The notes under the pieces are model-generated. The model did not search any database and was not told the origin of the DNA. It saw only the letters and a program-made list of their open reading frames with translations. A program made the position numbers and the translations under genes. Shown here piece by piece: positions 29,820-41,753 of a stretch of DNA of 47,826 nucleotides. Within the stretch, counting starts at the first letter, position 1; every line of letters starts with the position of its first letter. Source of the DNA: Nemertoderma westbladi (lineage: Eukaryota; Xenacoelomorpha; Nemertodermatida; Nemertodermatidae); NCBI GenBank assembly GCA_032718475.1, contig JAUCBJ010004238.1, forward strand, positions 1 to 47,826, in the 5' to 3' direction.

Positions 29820-31853
29820 ATGCGGTACGTCCACGGTTGGGACTACACCGGACCGAGAGGTGTGCACAAGTGGAAGGATCTATTCCCCGCATCCTGTGGC
29901 AAACTCCAGTCCCCTATAGATATACAGCAGTTACAAGCCTCTTACAATCCACAGCTATCACGGTCGCCATTGGCAACTAACTACAGCGGGGCTGTCGTCA
30001 AATATATTCAGAACAACGGCCATTCTGTCGTCGTGCGTTACGATGATAATCAGACGTACATGTTGGAAGGAGGTAAGTCTGTAAGTGATAGGCCTACCGC
30101 GACGAGTTGGAAGGAGGTAAGTCTGTAAGTGATAGGCCTACCGCGACGAGTTGGAAGGAGGTAAGTCTGTAAGTGATAGGCCTACCGCGACGAGTTGGAA
30201 GGAGGTAAGTCTGTAAGTGATAGGCCTACCGCGACGAGTTGGAAGGAGGTAAGTCTGTAAGTGATAGGCCTACCGCGACGAGTTGGAAGGAGGTAAGTCT
30301 GTAAGTGATAGGCCTACCGCGACGAGTTGGAAGGAGGTAAGTCTGTAAGTGATAGGCCTACCGCGACGAGTTGGAAGGAGGTAAGTCTGTAAGTGATAGG
30401 CCTACCGCGACGAGTTGGAAGGAGGTAAGTCTGTAAGTGATAGGCCTACCGCGACGAGTTGGAAGGAGGTAAGTCTGTAAGTGATAGGCCTACCGCGACG
30501 AGTTGGAAGGAGGTAAGTCTGTAAGTGATAGGCCTACCGCGACGAGTTGGAAGGAGGTAAGTCTGTAAGTGATAGGCCTACCGCGACGAGTTGGAAGGAG
30601 GTAAGTCTGTAAGTGATAGGCCTACCGCGACGAGTTGGAAGGAGGTAAGTCTGTAAGTGATAGGCCTACCGCGACGAGGATTATAGATGTCAGATATGAC
30701 TGTATGATTGTGATTGCACTGAAGTAAAGTACAGTAACGGTACACCATATCCAGGAATAATATAATCAGTAACTCAGATTACCGATTGGTGAGTCAGGAT
30801 TTTAAATATTGTTTCAAACATATCACATATCTCCATCTGTCACTAGATTGACGATATTCTGATATTGTGCAGCTGCAACCTGCCTCATCGCTGCTATTTT
30901 TCGGCATTATCATATTACTGTAAAAGAAGCGCAGAAATCTTTTCCAGCTGTTTCTCATCGAAATTCAGATTTTGTTACTGACTTAGACAACGTCAGCTTC
31001 CCATCAGTACCAAAGTAAAGTACCACTGTAATATTGAAGATATACTGTAATAATAACTGCGGTGTAGTCAGTAATTTGATCTATCTCTATCTCGCATTCA
31101 TACAATGTAAATATATCGGTTGTTGCAGGTCCCTTAACGGTGCCCTTCCATCTTCACCACTTCCACATGCACTGGGGGGACACAGACAACGATCGGGGTT
31201 CCGAACATTCAGTCGACGGCAAGTTCGACCAAGCTGAACTCCACATCGTCCATTGGAACAGCAGCTTATCAACGTTTAATGATGCTGTCAATCACTCAGA
31301 TGTTAGTTGCTATTGAGCTACCATTTACTGGTTAATTACCGGTACTTACTTACTAATCACTTTATCACTAGAATATAAACGATAACTTCAATGATTCACT
31401 GAGTATTCTCGTTGTGAAAATAACTTAAAGTTTTCCTTTTTTACGTCTTAGGGTTTGTGTGTTCTGGCTGTCCTCATCCGCGTTGGTGAAACTCCTCACC
31501 AACACTTCGATAAGATATCCCAACTCTTACCTCGGGTGGACAAGGAAGGCAGCCAGGTGGACCTTCAGTCCTTCACATACGACCCTTCTCTCCTCCTGCC
31601 GATGAACCACGACGCTTACTGGACCTATAAGGGATCTCTCACCACCCCGCCCTGTAACGAATGCGTCCGGTTTATCGTCTTTAAGGATCCCATCCACATC
31701 TCCAGTAAGCAGTTCGAACAGGTCATCAGCATCACCATGAAGGACGGCGACACGGACGCGGTGTATATCCGGAATAATTTCCGGCCGATTCAGGCGACCA
31801 ACGGCCGTCTCGTGGAGGCCTCCTTCAGAGCGAAACCCTGGGTGGATAAATAA
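29820..31853 (+). CDS. alpha-carbonic anhydrase, three coding exons
   Basis: Reversible CO2 hydration. Exons 29820-30072, 31129-31301 and 31452-31853 splice in phase (GT...AG introns, phase 1 then 0) to about 275 residues, normal for the family. Visible residues: SPIDI motif, proton-shuttle His68 (NNGH), zinc ligands His97 and His99 (FHMHWG) and His123 (AELHIVHW), Glu110 (GSEH), Thr206 and Thr207 (LTTPPC). All catalytic residues are present, so it should be active. Cys26 and Cys210 match the disulfide of secreted or membrane alpha-CAs. No signal peptide is seen at this ATG, so a 5' exon is probably missing; an AG at about 29804 could be its acceptor. No GPI or membrane tail; it ends AKPWVDK. 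Intron 1 carries the splice-site minisatellite. Confidence 0.9.
30069..30678 (+). repeat. 44-bp minisatellite duplicating the 5' splice site
   Basis: Thirteen full and one partial (38-bp) copy of a 44-bp unit beginning GGAGGTAAGTCTGTAAGTGA, essentially identical. The first copy spans the end of carbonic anhydrase exon 1 and its GTAAGT donor. The unit's end (GTTGGAA) copies the exon's last bases, so every unit repeats an exon-like end plus a consensus donor (and a second GTAAGT 8 bases on). Confidence 0.95.
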
Positions 31854-33577
31854 TAATACAGAAATCCCAATCGATTAGCATTTATTTATTAATTAATCAC
31901 CAATTAGCGTTATCGGCTGTATTACTTAAGTCCCACTGAGTGTTTCCTCGTCACATTTAGATGCATTTTGAAATCGTATTTATATTGGTGCAATTTTTTA
32001 GTTAACCTCATCGCTGTCGGTAACTAACCCGTTTGGTACACATCTAGATAATTATCACCCTCAGTGGTAGCGGCCTCAATCCCTCTTAAAACAATCACCT
32101 TCACCTAACCCTAAGTTATATGAGGCCTGGCCATCTTACCATAACCAAAATAGTAAACCAATGATCAATGGATGCAGTAAGAGACCGTCAAACAGAGGCT
32201 ATTTTATTCGAAAGCTAACAAAACTTTGGAGGATTCTTAAACGGGGTTGCCTTGCCACTCACCTGGAAATCCTGGAATAGTCAGGTAATTTAATTTTTTC
32301 TTGAAAATGTCAGTGAATTCGTGTAAAAAATTGACAATTCAGGGAATGTGATATTTACAGGAAATGTGTCATAAAAGCGAAAATGTGTAAAAAAAATAAA
32401 GTCACAATTTGTCCAGAAAAATAAATATAGATAGAAAATATAGACGGAATATAAAGGGAATTTTTTCAAAAAAGTCAGGGAAAATTGAAAGAGAAATAGA
32501 GTGGCAACCCTGTAAGTAGTTACCTAATGATGTGTGTCCTAAACGGGATAGTATTGTTTGGTAGTTGCGAGAGTTTACGATATTCGTGTATATCAACGTT
32601 ATCATAATTATTTATGGAGGAATGATCACATAATATATGATGGATTTGGATTGTAGTAGAACTTATTAATCTCTACACAATATTATAGCCGGAGTTGTGC
32701 AATAATAGTTAGCCTTGCAAACAATTCAATAGCTCGGCAGTATTTTTTAACCAATGTTTGTTTATTTATTTGAATTAACTTTATTGTACTGTTTACTTAT
32801 ATAAAGCGTCACTTGTTTGTTATAACTCGGTTTCTTTTCACTTCCTAGTGAATCTAACAAAATTAAAGGTTTATAATACGGAAGCGCAATAATAATTGTT
32901 GATTTTCTATTGGAGTTTTCATACAAACCGAGATTGTTGATGTCCGCGGATGTGTTGGTGTTCCAAAACATTAGATTTTTAAACATCCAGCCAATCAGGT
33001 AATCATATTAATTAATTATAATTAAATTAACGGAGTTTCTTCTGCAACACCCCATAATTACAATTATTTAAGTAATATATTTATATAAATAAATAGCGCA
33101 AGAAATATCGGTATTTATTTAATTAATTAGATTTATTTTATTTAGTATTTAAAATAAAATTATAATAAATATTAAACTTATTAGATATTAACAATAAACA
33201 ATGTTTGTTATTGTATTTTGGATCGTGGAACTGTAATTGTAATATATTTATATATTTTATGGTTTATATAATCACAATTTCATTAACCTATAAAGCTAAA
33301 TTGCTCGTCTTCGAATATTTCAAATTGTAATTCGAATCATCAAAGCCATTTTTATTCATTATTTAAAATTTAATTTTATAATTTACTAAACGAGGAATTT
33401 AACCCAGCCCATCAGATTTATCGACCTCAAAACCCTTGTATACAAAATATTGACTTGTTATTATATCATAAACTATTATGATTATTATTAAACTAAAATA
33501 AATTATTAAATTACGGTACATAGGAATTAATATTAATTATTGCACAATTAATTAAATTATTCGCGAATAAAAATTAT
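31854..33577. other. AT-rich intergenic region
   Basis: 3' flank of carbonic anhydrase followed by very AT-rich DNA (especially 32990-33580). No AATAAA lies close after the stop. No further gene supported. Confidence 0.5.
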
Positions 33578-33677
33578 TTATATTTTAGCATTCCAAAAGA
33601 GGAACATTGGTACAAATGGATAAGGTAATCGTTGGAGGCACTGATATTCGTTTCCTGTTGGATCACAGCTTACCTGT

Positions 33678-33698
33678 GGGGGGGGGGGGGGGGGGGGG
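33678..33698. repeat. poly-G run (21)
   Basis: Homopolymer beside CACAGCTTACCTGT; similar C runs at 28425 and 34837. Confidence 0.9.
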
Positions 33699-33813
33699 TG
33701 GTAAGGTAATTCAAATTTAGTCGAACGTGTGTCTTCTAGGCTTATTCTCGTTCTGGCTGTTCGAGGGGTAACCGAGAGGTGTGAAGGTGGTGTTTTAGAT
33801 CCTCTTTCAAAGA

Positions 33814-34152
33814 TTGAAAAAAAGGACAAAAGTTCAGGTGTTGGTCATTGCGACAGGTGATGATGTCAAAGAACTCCGTGGGTTTGGCCAATTGTGTAGC
33901 GGGTTATCTTCTGGTATTGAAGCAGCTATCCATATCAGAACTGACTTCTGGGACTATCACCAGTGTGAGGGATGTGGCGTACTTCTGGTAGATGCTAAGA
34001 ATGCATTCAATACAACTATAAATAGAGTCACCACTTTATGGCATATTAGGGTCTACTGGCCAAGATGTGCCCGGTTAATATTCAAGTCCTACAAGGGGTG
34101 CTCCCTTCTTAGTATTCAATGGGTACTGGGGACCTTCCTATCTTCTTTGTAA
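33814..34152 (+). pseudogene. reverse-transcriptase relic
   Basis: Residues read QLCSGLSSGIEAAIH, then GVLLVDAKNAFNTTINRV, LWHIRVYWPRCARLIF and KSYKGCSLLSIQW. This is the palm region of an RT of the type with VDAKNAFN in motif A. The later catalytic YADD-type motif is absent, and the frame ends. A degraded retroelement fragment, not a gene. The region 35160-35400 contains further relic sequence (DIRAIDSD then serine-rich) resembling the C-terminal part of such elements. Confidence 0.65.
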
Positions 34153-34174
34153 AGAAGGCTGGACACGCTTTAGT

Positions 34175-34345
34175 TCAATGAGTACAAAGGTCAATGGGTA
34201 CAACGTGTCAAAGGGTACAACGATACAAGGGTACAAACCAAGCGGTTAAAGGGTGCAAAACAGGACGTCAAAGGGTACAAACAAAACGAGTCAAAGTTTA
34301 CAACATCAAAGGGTACAACGAGGCAAAGGGTATAAACCAGGCGGA
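34175..34345 (+). repeat. imperfect TCAAAGGGTACAA tandem repeats
   Basis: Eight or so irregularly spaced copies of CAAAGGGTACAA and variants (GGGTGCAAA, AAGTTTACAA, GGGTATAAA). Confidence 0.7.
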
Positions 34346-34397
34346 TATTTAGTTCGTTTATTATTTTGGTTAGGGTTAGTTGGTCAGGCCTCAACCA

Positions 34398-34491
34398 TAA
34401 TTAAAACTGTCATGTAACTCTAAGTCATAATCTAAGAAATTCCGCTAAATTTCTTAGATTTTGACTTGGGGTTACATGACAGTTTTAATTA
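34398..34491. repeat. 94-bp foldback
   Basis: Arms of about 44 bp beginning TAATTAAAACTGTCATGTAA, with 4-5 mismatches, around a CCGCT centre. Could be a foldback MITE or hairpin RNA source. Confidence 0.8.
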
Positions 34492-35159
34492 GGGTAGTCG
34501 AATATAGGGAGAAGACTTTTTGCATTGTCAGTCCGCGAGGGATGCATGCGGGTTCCGCACCCGTGCACAACACCCCTTGCAGCATATACATTACAACTTC
34601 ACATGCGGCCACCATGACTGCATGGTAGGCAATTAAGAATCGTACAGAGTTCGATACAAACCATCATGGGCGCAGTGATTCTGAGGCAAGGAGAACTCAT
34701 AAGTCTGTTGGCTGAGAGCAACTGGCATAAGTCTTATCTTCAAGGGATCCTAAATGAGCTCCCCATTCATCGCCAGCGGGCACTAGAATCGCCTAGTTAG
34801 AGGCATCTAATTCTAAAGCTAGCTGGTTAACTACCACCCCCCCCCCCCCCCCCATCCCTCAGTTTGACCTTTCCCCCAACGAATTCCGAGATGGGTTATC
34901 ACTACGCTACGGGCACCCACTACTGGTTGGGGCACCTACAAACTGTGATGGGTGCGGGTAACTATTTACTGTGTCACATGCTCTAGACTACAAGCCTGGC
35001 TCTGGCAGCTTAGTGAATTTACGTCACAACGAACTTCGTGATGCGCAGGGAGAACTCTTCAGCTAGGCTTACTCGGATGCAGCTGTCGGACGTGAGCCAG
35101 TAATCCGCGATGCTGATGAGATGCAGAATATCGGGGGATTATGCGGTCATCTATTGGTG
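34492..35159. other. non-coding; degraded repeat DNA
   Basis: No gene. Contains a 17-base poly-C at 34837-34853 and text resembling an old retroelement, possibly the same as the RT relic. Confidence 0.4.
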
Positions 35160-35403
35160 AGGGGCGTGTTTGATATTAGGGCCATCGACTCTGACACCTC
35201 CTCCATCCATTATCTTGAGTGCAGAGAAGGAGAATAAGAGGAAGTTTTCAGATGCCAGCACACAAAGTCAAGCGGACCTCTTACCTCTTGTGATCTTTGT
35301 TGACGAAGTGGTTGGTGCAGAATATGCCTCTGTCCTTCACCGCCTTGCTCATGTTATCAGCTGTAAGTTGGAAAAACGCCCTCTCATGTTATGTATGGAT
35401 TAG
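35160..35403 (+). pseudogene. degraded C-terminal retroelement segment
   Basis: Frame-shifted remains: one frame reads VFDIRAIDSDTSSIHYLE, another (35170-35403) LLPLVIFVDEVVGAEY. Together they resemble the region downstream of the RT domain in the relic at 33814. No intact ORF. Confidence 0.4.
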
Positions 35404-35845
35404 ATGATGAGAGATGGGTCAGAACCCGCGTCTCATAGGCAACACAAAGAAGATCTACTTGTGCGTGTTTTAGGTAATGGAGGACACGCTGGCGCTCAGC
35501 GGGAGTGGTAGATGGTGCCTCACTTCCCATACTGTAGCTGCTATCTCTTATAAAAAAAAACAGTTATATCATTACCCTTATCGCAGTGTAATTTCTCTTT
35601 TAAATTAATTTCTGATTATTTTACTTAGTAGAATCAACTGTTTATGTGGTGGATGTTCTATATATGTATTAATTAGATGTTTATATGTTATATTATTTCC
35701 AAAAAATGAAATATGTAATTGTATGTTTTGGCGTTACTAAAAATAGATCTTATTACTCATTGGTTGTCTTCAAATCCGTTACTGGGACTACTGAAGTATG
35801 TTATAAGTTTATAGTTATAAGTATCTATTTAATAAGTAGTTAACG
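35404..35845. other. non-coding stretch
   Basis: No gene or notable repeat seen. Confidence 0.4.
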
Positions 35846-35850
35846 TAAAC

Positions 35851-35920
35851 TGGGTTGCTCTTGGGGATCGAACTCACGAGATTCCGTTTGGAAGATAGAA
35901 AATCTAACCACCTGTATAAC
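35851..35920 (-). repeat. tRNA-like relic (minus strand)
   Basis: On the minus strand GTGAGTTCGATCCCCAAGAG is B-box-like and TATACAGGTGGTTAGA is weakly A-box-like. Stems are incomplete. Probably a tRNA-derived SINE fragment or tRNA pseudogene. Confidence 0.4.
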
Positions 35921-35953
35921 CTGAAATCTGATATGTATGTATAATATACATAC

Positions 35954-36010
35954 AATGGTTTCGTATTATCAATAATATATATTATATATTATTGATAATA
36001 CGAAACCATT
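35954..36010. repeat. 57-bp perfect palindrome
   Basis: Two 28-bp arms (AATGGTTTCGTATTATCAAT...) around a single T, with no mismatch seen. Would extrude as a cruciform. A shorter palindrome (TATGTATGTATAATATACATACA) abuts it on the left. Confidence 0.9.
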
Positions 36011-36489
36011 TAATACAATGTCTCTAATTTTACTAGTGTTATAAAAGTTTCAAAGCAAAATATTTTTTTGGCGGTTTCTGAATATTCAGCAACATTTTTG
36101 ATTATGTTTTTTGGGGTTCATTATCGCGATGTAGGCCTACTCACCGCCAATTTTTAGAACTGCCCTTACTAATTAACCCGTCTTTATATCTCCTGATGTC
36201 CCCGCCAGTTCCTCGCAGAACTTGGATAAAGTATAGGCCTATTATTGGCACCTCGACTGTCCTCTGTGGGTGTGTTACTCTCCATAGTAATTGCGTGATA
36301 TTGGCGCTGAACTAATATGTTTACCAGAAAGGCATTATTGGCTCATTTCAGACACTAGGGACAGTTCATGTTAGTCAACCTTATTAAATATATTAATTAT
36401 AATCGTAAATATGCGTGTAATAATAGCTAAACTAAGTAACTACTAAAGTAGGGTTTAACCAAACTGAAAGTAAACATCTTAACACAACA
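36011..36489. other. 5' flank of glutamate receptor gene
   Basis: No gene. No clear TATA box or initiator was assigned. Contains TAGGCCTA words at about 36130 and 36235. Confidence 0.4.
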
Positions 36490-39400
36490 ATGAATATATT
36501 AATAATTTGTTTGTTTGTTAAATTGTTATCAAGTCAAAGTTTGGGACAGATTCTTGGTCAGGAAGTCCCAATTAATATTGGTCTACTGACAAGAGATCCT
36601 ATAAGACTTGGGCTTGTGGAGAAACTTATTCAAGTTGCTGTGTACCCAACCAATGTTACTATATATACAAGTGGTAAACTCTTAACCGGGAACGCGTTCC
36701 AGACCATTCACGAGGCATGTTCCATGTATCACAATCGCACAGTTGGCATGGTTACAAGATTTAATGACTGTGTCAGACCGGAAGTGGTCACCAGTTACGC
36801 AAAGCTGTCGCAGTTTCCCGTACTCAACACAGGAATGCTTAGCAACTGCCCGAAAACTATAAAGAACAATTATTTTCGTTCAATTTCTTTGGTATTCAAA
36901 CATTTGGACAATGCGGTCAGAACAATTATACAGAAAGAAAAATGGACGGAGATGTTTCTACTGTACGACCACACAATATCTAGATTGCGAATAGAAGATG
37001 TTATACTGCGTTTAAAGGATAAAGTTCCTGGTATTGGAATATTTGAAATTCAACTGACAATGGGAAATGGAAATGATGATGGTGAGGATGTATCCAATTT
37101 TCGACATACACTCAAGGATTTAAACTTGAGACGCGTGTTCAAGAAACAACATAATTATGTTCTGATGGCGAGTGAATCTGTAACTCGGGATGTTTTAATT
37201 TACGCCGACAAAGAGAAACTCATCTGCCGTCCTCCACGACATTGGATTGTCGTTTCACAAAACTTCAATGTACTCAAGTTCTCTCTAGCTCGGGATTCCA
37301 TTGGTTTGTGTTCCAATCTAGTGTTGATACGTGGTATTGTTAAAAATCGACATGAGGACATAATGTGTAGAAATCCTAGTTCGACAAATATTAATACCGG
37401 TGACGCCGACGCTGTTATATCCGCCATAGACGAAGGTCTGATAACATCGAATAATTATAGCCTATCAGTCCTCACATCACCTGAGTTAGAAGTATTCGAT
37501 TCCATCAACATGATAGTTCAGGCAACTTCGAAAGCGAGCATCTCCGACACTGATTGGAATATAGAAGATGTTGATTGTCTGGAAGGTGTTACCAAAGGTC
37601 GTACTAATGTTGTAGGCAGGAAACTCTTGCACGCCTTATCTGAATCGAATATACAGAGTGTCTTTGGGAAAAGGTGTGATCGTAGTGAATGCGCTCAGTT
37701 CCAGGATGATTTAGTGTTCCTGGATCCCGAAGTACTGGTAACCAAGCAACGGGTCAACGGCGATGTTTGCTGGGACAAAATACTTTTCGATGAGATTCGC
37801 ATGGGGGATGTTAAGGTTTTTCAACACCAGAAGCGCGTTGTGCGAGTCGTCACTGCTGTGGAGTCCCCGTTCATAGAGATTGACGATAAAAAAAATACCG
37901 ATGATAATACTGATAAAGGTTACATTAAAGGCTATAAGGGCCTCTGCATCGACCTATTGAACGCTATGAAGAAAGATATCGGATTAGCGAACCCTGAAGA
38001 GGCTTTCGACTTTGAAATAGTCCACGAAACTGGCGGAGTTTATGGAAGCAAATTACAGAATAAAAGTTGGACTGGTCTAATTAAATGGGTAGCTGAGGAC
38101 ATGGCGGATATGGCTGTCGCTGGTATGGTTCGGAATAAAGATAGGGAGGAGGCGGTTTCATTCACGGTATCTTTTATGCAATACGGAGTCGGAATGATCA
38201 CCAAGAAACCCAAAGAAACTCTCAATGTATTCGCCTTCATTGAGCCCCTCGACATTCCGATTTGGGTGGCTATTCTTATAAGCATGATCTTTGTCTCCCT
38301 GACTATTTATATTTTATCTCGGATTTCGCCGTTCAGTCGCTACAATATGGACGACAACGAGGAAGGGTTCGATATGTTTGCCTTGTCAAACAGTTTATGG
38401 TTCGTGGTGTCTACGTTTATGATGCAAGGTTGCGACTACACTCCCAACAACTTGTCTGGTCGGATTATCGGAGGTTTCTGGTGGTTCTTCGCTCTTATTA
38501 TGACCATCACATACACGGCGAATTTAGCGGCTTATTTGACCGCCCCACAGACAATCATGACTATTAAATCTCTCGAGGAATTAAGCAAACAGACTAAGAT
38601 TCCGTATGGGACCGTGAAAGGGAGCAGCTTGGAGACCTTCTTCGAGGATCGTGCGAAAGAAGGTCACCCTATCTATAAACCCATGTGGGAGTACATGTCC
38701 TTAGCCAATCCTGATCCTTTAGTTTCAAAGTCTGAGAAAGGTTACGAACGAGTGAGCAATGGAAGTTATGTGTTTCTATGGGACTTCCCAGTACATCAAT
38801 ACCAGGTAATTACATGTATGACTTAAATTTCAGCTTACTAACAGTGAAATAAAAATTATATAGTAGGCCTGTAATTATTTATTACATAGTAAACTAAACA
38901 AATGGCTCTTTATATATTATTGGATATATATATTATTTTTTTTAATTTATATAATTTTCCAGAGGGAGTGACCGAGTTTAACTGTACTACTGTACATCAA
39001 AAGGTTAGAAGGGAAATTGTAATATTTGTTTTTCATGCAATAAAATAAATAGTTAAAATACACTAGTACTCCTAAGTCATCAGCAAAGTCTAGATCAGTT
39101 AGGTACTTGGCAGGATTTCCTCGACTTCTACTGTGCCATTCTACAGTATAATTACTATAATTTAAACGTTTTATTTTTAGTATTGGGCCTAATTATTAAT
39201 ATTATTTTTTAGATTTTTATTATTTTAATAGACACTTCTTTATATCTTTTACCCTACCGCGCAGGTAAAGTTGGATTGTCAGCTGTTTATTATCGGACAG
39301 CCGTTCAACCTAAAGGAGTACGCATTCGCCGTACAGAAGAACTCTCCGTACCAGGCGGAGTTAACCGCCAGTCTGTTACGACTCACAGAGAGCGGGGAGT

Positions 39401-39663
39401 TATCGAAGATTCGAGAACGATGGTTCGAACAGAAGTCCGTGTGCGGAGACGACTCTTCCGGATCGCCGGGACTCGCGCTAAAGAACGTGGCCGGGGTCTT
39501 CTACATCCTAATAATTGGCAGCGCTCTGGGGTTGTTTACCGCGGTGTGTGAGATGATGTGGTCGCGGTACATGGTCACTGTGAAGGAGACAAGGCGTTCT
39601 GTCGCGCCATCTAGTAGCCATCCCGTGCATACTGAGAGTAGTTGGGGGGAGCGGGTTACATAA
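36490..39663 (+). CDS. ionotropic glutamate receptor, two exons
   Basis: Exon 1 is 36490-38805 and exon 2 is 39265-39663, joined in phase 0 (CAG|GTAATT ... GCGCAG|GTA), 904 residues. Domains: signal peptide (1-20), amino-terminal domain (about 25-430), ligand-binding S1 (from VRVVTAVESPF, about 455) with the conserved ligand Arg552 (KDREEAVSF), M1 (about 589-609), pore loop with Gln646 at the Q/R site (MMQGCD), M3 with TYTANLAAYLT, S2 with GTVKGSSLETFF and Asp765 (FLWDFPV), M4 (about 847-869) and a short cytoplasmic tail. A ligand-gated cation channel. QGCD and LSGRI.GG.WWFF point to the AMPA/kainate/delta/phi branch rather than NMDA; Asp765 is NMDA-like. The subclass is unsettled. The 2.3-kb first coding exon is unusually intron-free. 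Confidence 0.92.
38806..39264 (+). other. intron of glutamate receptor gene
   Basis: 459 bp, GTAATT donor and pyrimidine-poor CTACCGCGCAG acceptor. The coding frame matches family sequence on both sides (HQYQ | VKLDCQ). Confidence 0.85.
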
Positions 39664-39701
39664 CGCAACTTGTATTGTATACAGTATAATAGCTCGCGGT
39701 A

Positions 39702-39707
39702 AATAAA
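39702..39707 (+). terminator. polyadenylation signal of receptor gene
   Basis: AATAAA 38 bases after the stop codon, the first canonical signal downstream. A very short 3' UTR would result. Confidence 0.5.
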
Positions 39708-39719
39708 ACCAATTTAAGG

Positions 39720-41753
39720 TCAGTAAAATTATAGTGACGCCTTCTTTGGTACATGCTGAGACATTCATAAAGACCATAATTTATACTATTAATGTCGAAT
39801 ATGCCTTTGTTAAGATTATAAGGTATTTTGATTAAAATTATGAATAACATTAATATCATAATTCGTTAAAAGAAATAAGCAAATAATTTTTAGGCACCCA
39901 AATTCATTTATTAACAAGTGCCGTTAAACCAGTATTTTCAGTAAAAGTGGATGTGTAAATAATTCTTAGTGTGGCAGTTTGATTTTATAATCGGTGTAAT
40001 TGCAAATAATAATTAAAGACAAATATCGACGATACCGGTTTCCTAGAATACATTAGCGCATGACCTAAGAAGGTCATGATTGTTGTAATATACTGTACGT
40101 CGTACATACTACCCTGGACAAAGCTCACCCAATGAGCGCGGAATGTACTGGTAAAGTACTTTCACTTTCGACTGTCAGATGTCAGCTACAATACTGCTGT
40201 ACGTCAGTCAGCATACCACACTCTTCAGTCTGGACTCGGTACTGTTTGTTGCCTGACCCCACAATACTGCTTGTACCACAACAATTTTTAGACTGTTTTA
40301 AATCACATGACTGCTCGTTGCTCTCTAGTTACCATCATGTAAACTAATTAATTTCATTATTGCATTAAAATTTATCCTTAGACTGTTTAAGTCCCATAAC
40401 TAATCATATCATCCTTCATTCATTGTGCTTTTTTTTTTGATAACTTGTTTCTAAGTCATCGTTTCGTTTATTTTTTGTTTATGTTTTTTATTTATCTTTG
40501 TTTGTATTTTCTTTAACATTTTATATAGGTGTGCTCTATGAGTTCTCCTTGGTTTTTTATCAATTGCTATAAACCGTAAAATTAATACAAGATACTCTGT
40601 GCTCCTATTCGAAGGCATAGTTAATGCTATTCAATAGGGAGAGCCCAGCTACCAAAAAAGTACTTTCTTTGCCAAGTTTCAGTTACTCACTCACTATCTC
40701 CCAGACAGTAAGCAAACATAAGCTGTTGGTTTGTAATGTATTACCTTCCTCAGCTGATAGCTCTAACCAGTGCCTATGGGAAGATCTACAAGAAGTGTAG
40801 TGATCTACACTCTCTCTGCTATGTTAGGAAGCGGGCCAGCTGATTGAATTTGAAGCACTGGACATGTTAATGGTATATGGAATCTCACTTTAATCCGAGT
40901 CCAAGCACTATACGAATGATTGTTATGTTAGTAAGATGGGATGGGGTGTGCAGTGCGTACAATATTTGATAATAAACTTTTAATAGTCACATTATATTGA
41001 GGGTGCCGCGAAAAGTCAAGGAATTTTGATAGTTTCTGCTAGTTAGACTGATCAATCTACGGAAATGAGCCTAAAGCAGCATGTGTGCGTGTACAAATAA
41101 TATACAAAAATATAAACTTTTTTTATAAGAACGGTGCTAATTACGACATAATTTTGAAGGCAAAGTGAGTCTTATAATTTTGGGAATGAAATAATACATG
41201 TATAACTAAAGTGAAAATGAGAGAGGGCGTCAAATACTAACACAATGAACTCATTGGTGGTGGCGTTAGTAAGAAAATGAAAGTAATTGACAGGGTGAGG
41301 ATGATAAATATGTCGCTTACTAGCACGAATAACTCGAGGAGAAATCGATTACAGGTGGATAAAGTGAGTGAGGTAAAGTAAATTGAGTGAGTAAAGTGAG
41401 TGTTAGATTAAAAGAGAAAGTGTTTGAGCGTTGTTTGACATTCCCCTGTTTGACCTTCACCTGGCATTCCAAAATCTAAGATCCGCCAATTCTTGAGTAG
41501 GCCTACATCTACAAAGATGACACATGTTACTATAGCACCAATTATAATTAAAAAATGTTTAACGCATAATGCATATGATAAAATTTAAGGAATAATTACA
41601 GTATGTATTAATTCAAAAAGTATTTGATGGATATGTATTTAATATATTACATATTTACTGTATATAAAAAAATATGTGTAAAACGAAAAGGTTTAATAAC
41701 ACTATAATATTTACTGTGTGAATGTTTTATGACGATTATATTGTTAGGGCTAT
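39720..41753. other. intergenic, no gene seen
   Basis: About 2 kb of AT-rich DNA between two convergent genes. Contains a small palindrome (ATGACCTAAGAAGGTCAT, about 40061-40078) and AT-rich runs. Nothing else supportable. Confidence 0.45.

Noticed and set aside
29458-29892. Minus-strand 144-codon frame at the carbonic anhydrase 5' end
   Set aside because: Overlaps the true exon on the opposite strand; composition follows the complement of host sequence.
30069-30678. CRISPR array
   Set aside because: Units abut without unique spacers and lie in a eukaryotic intron.
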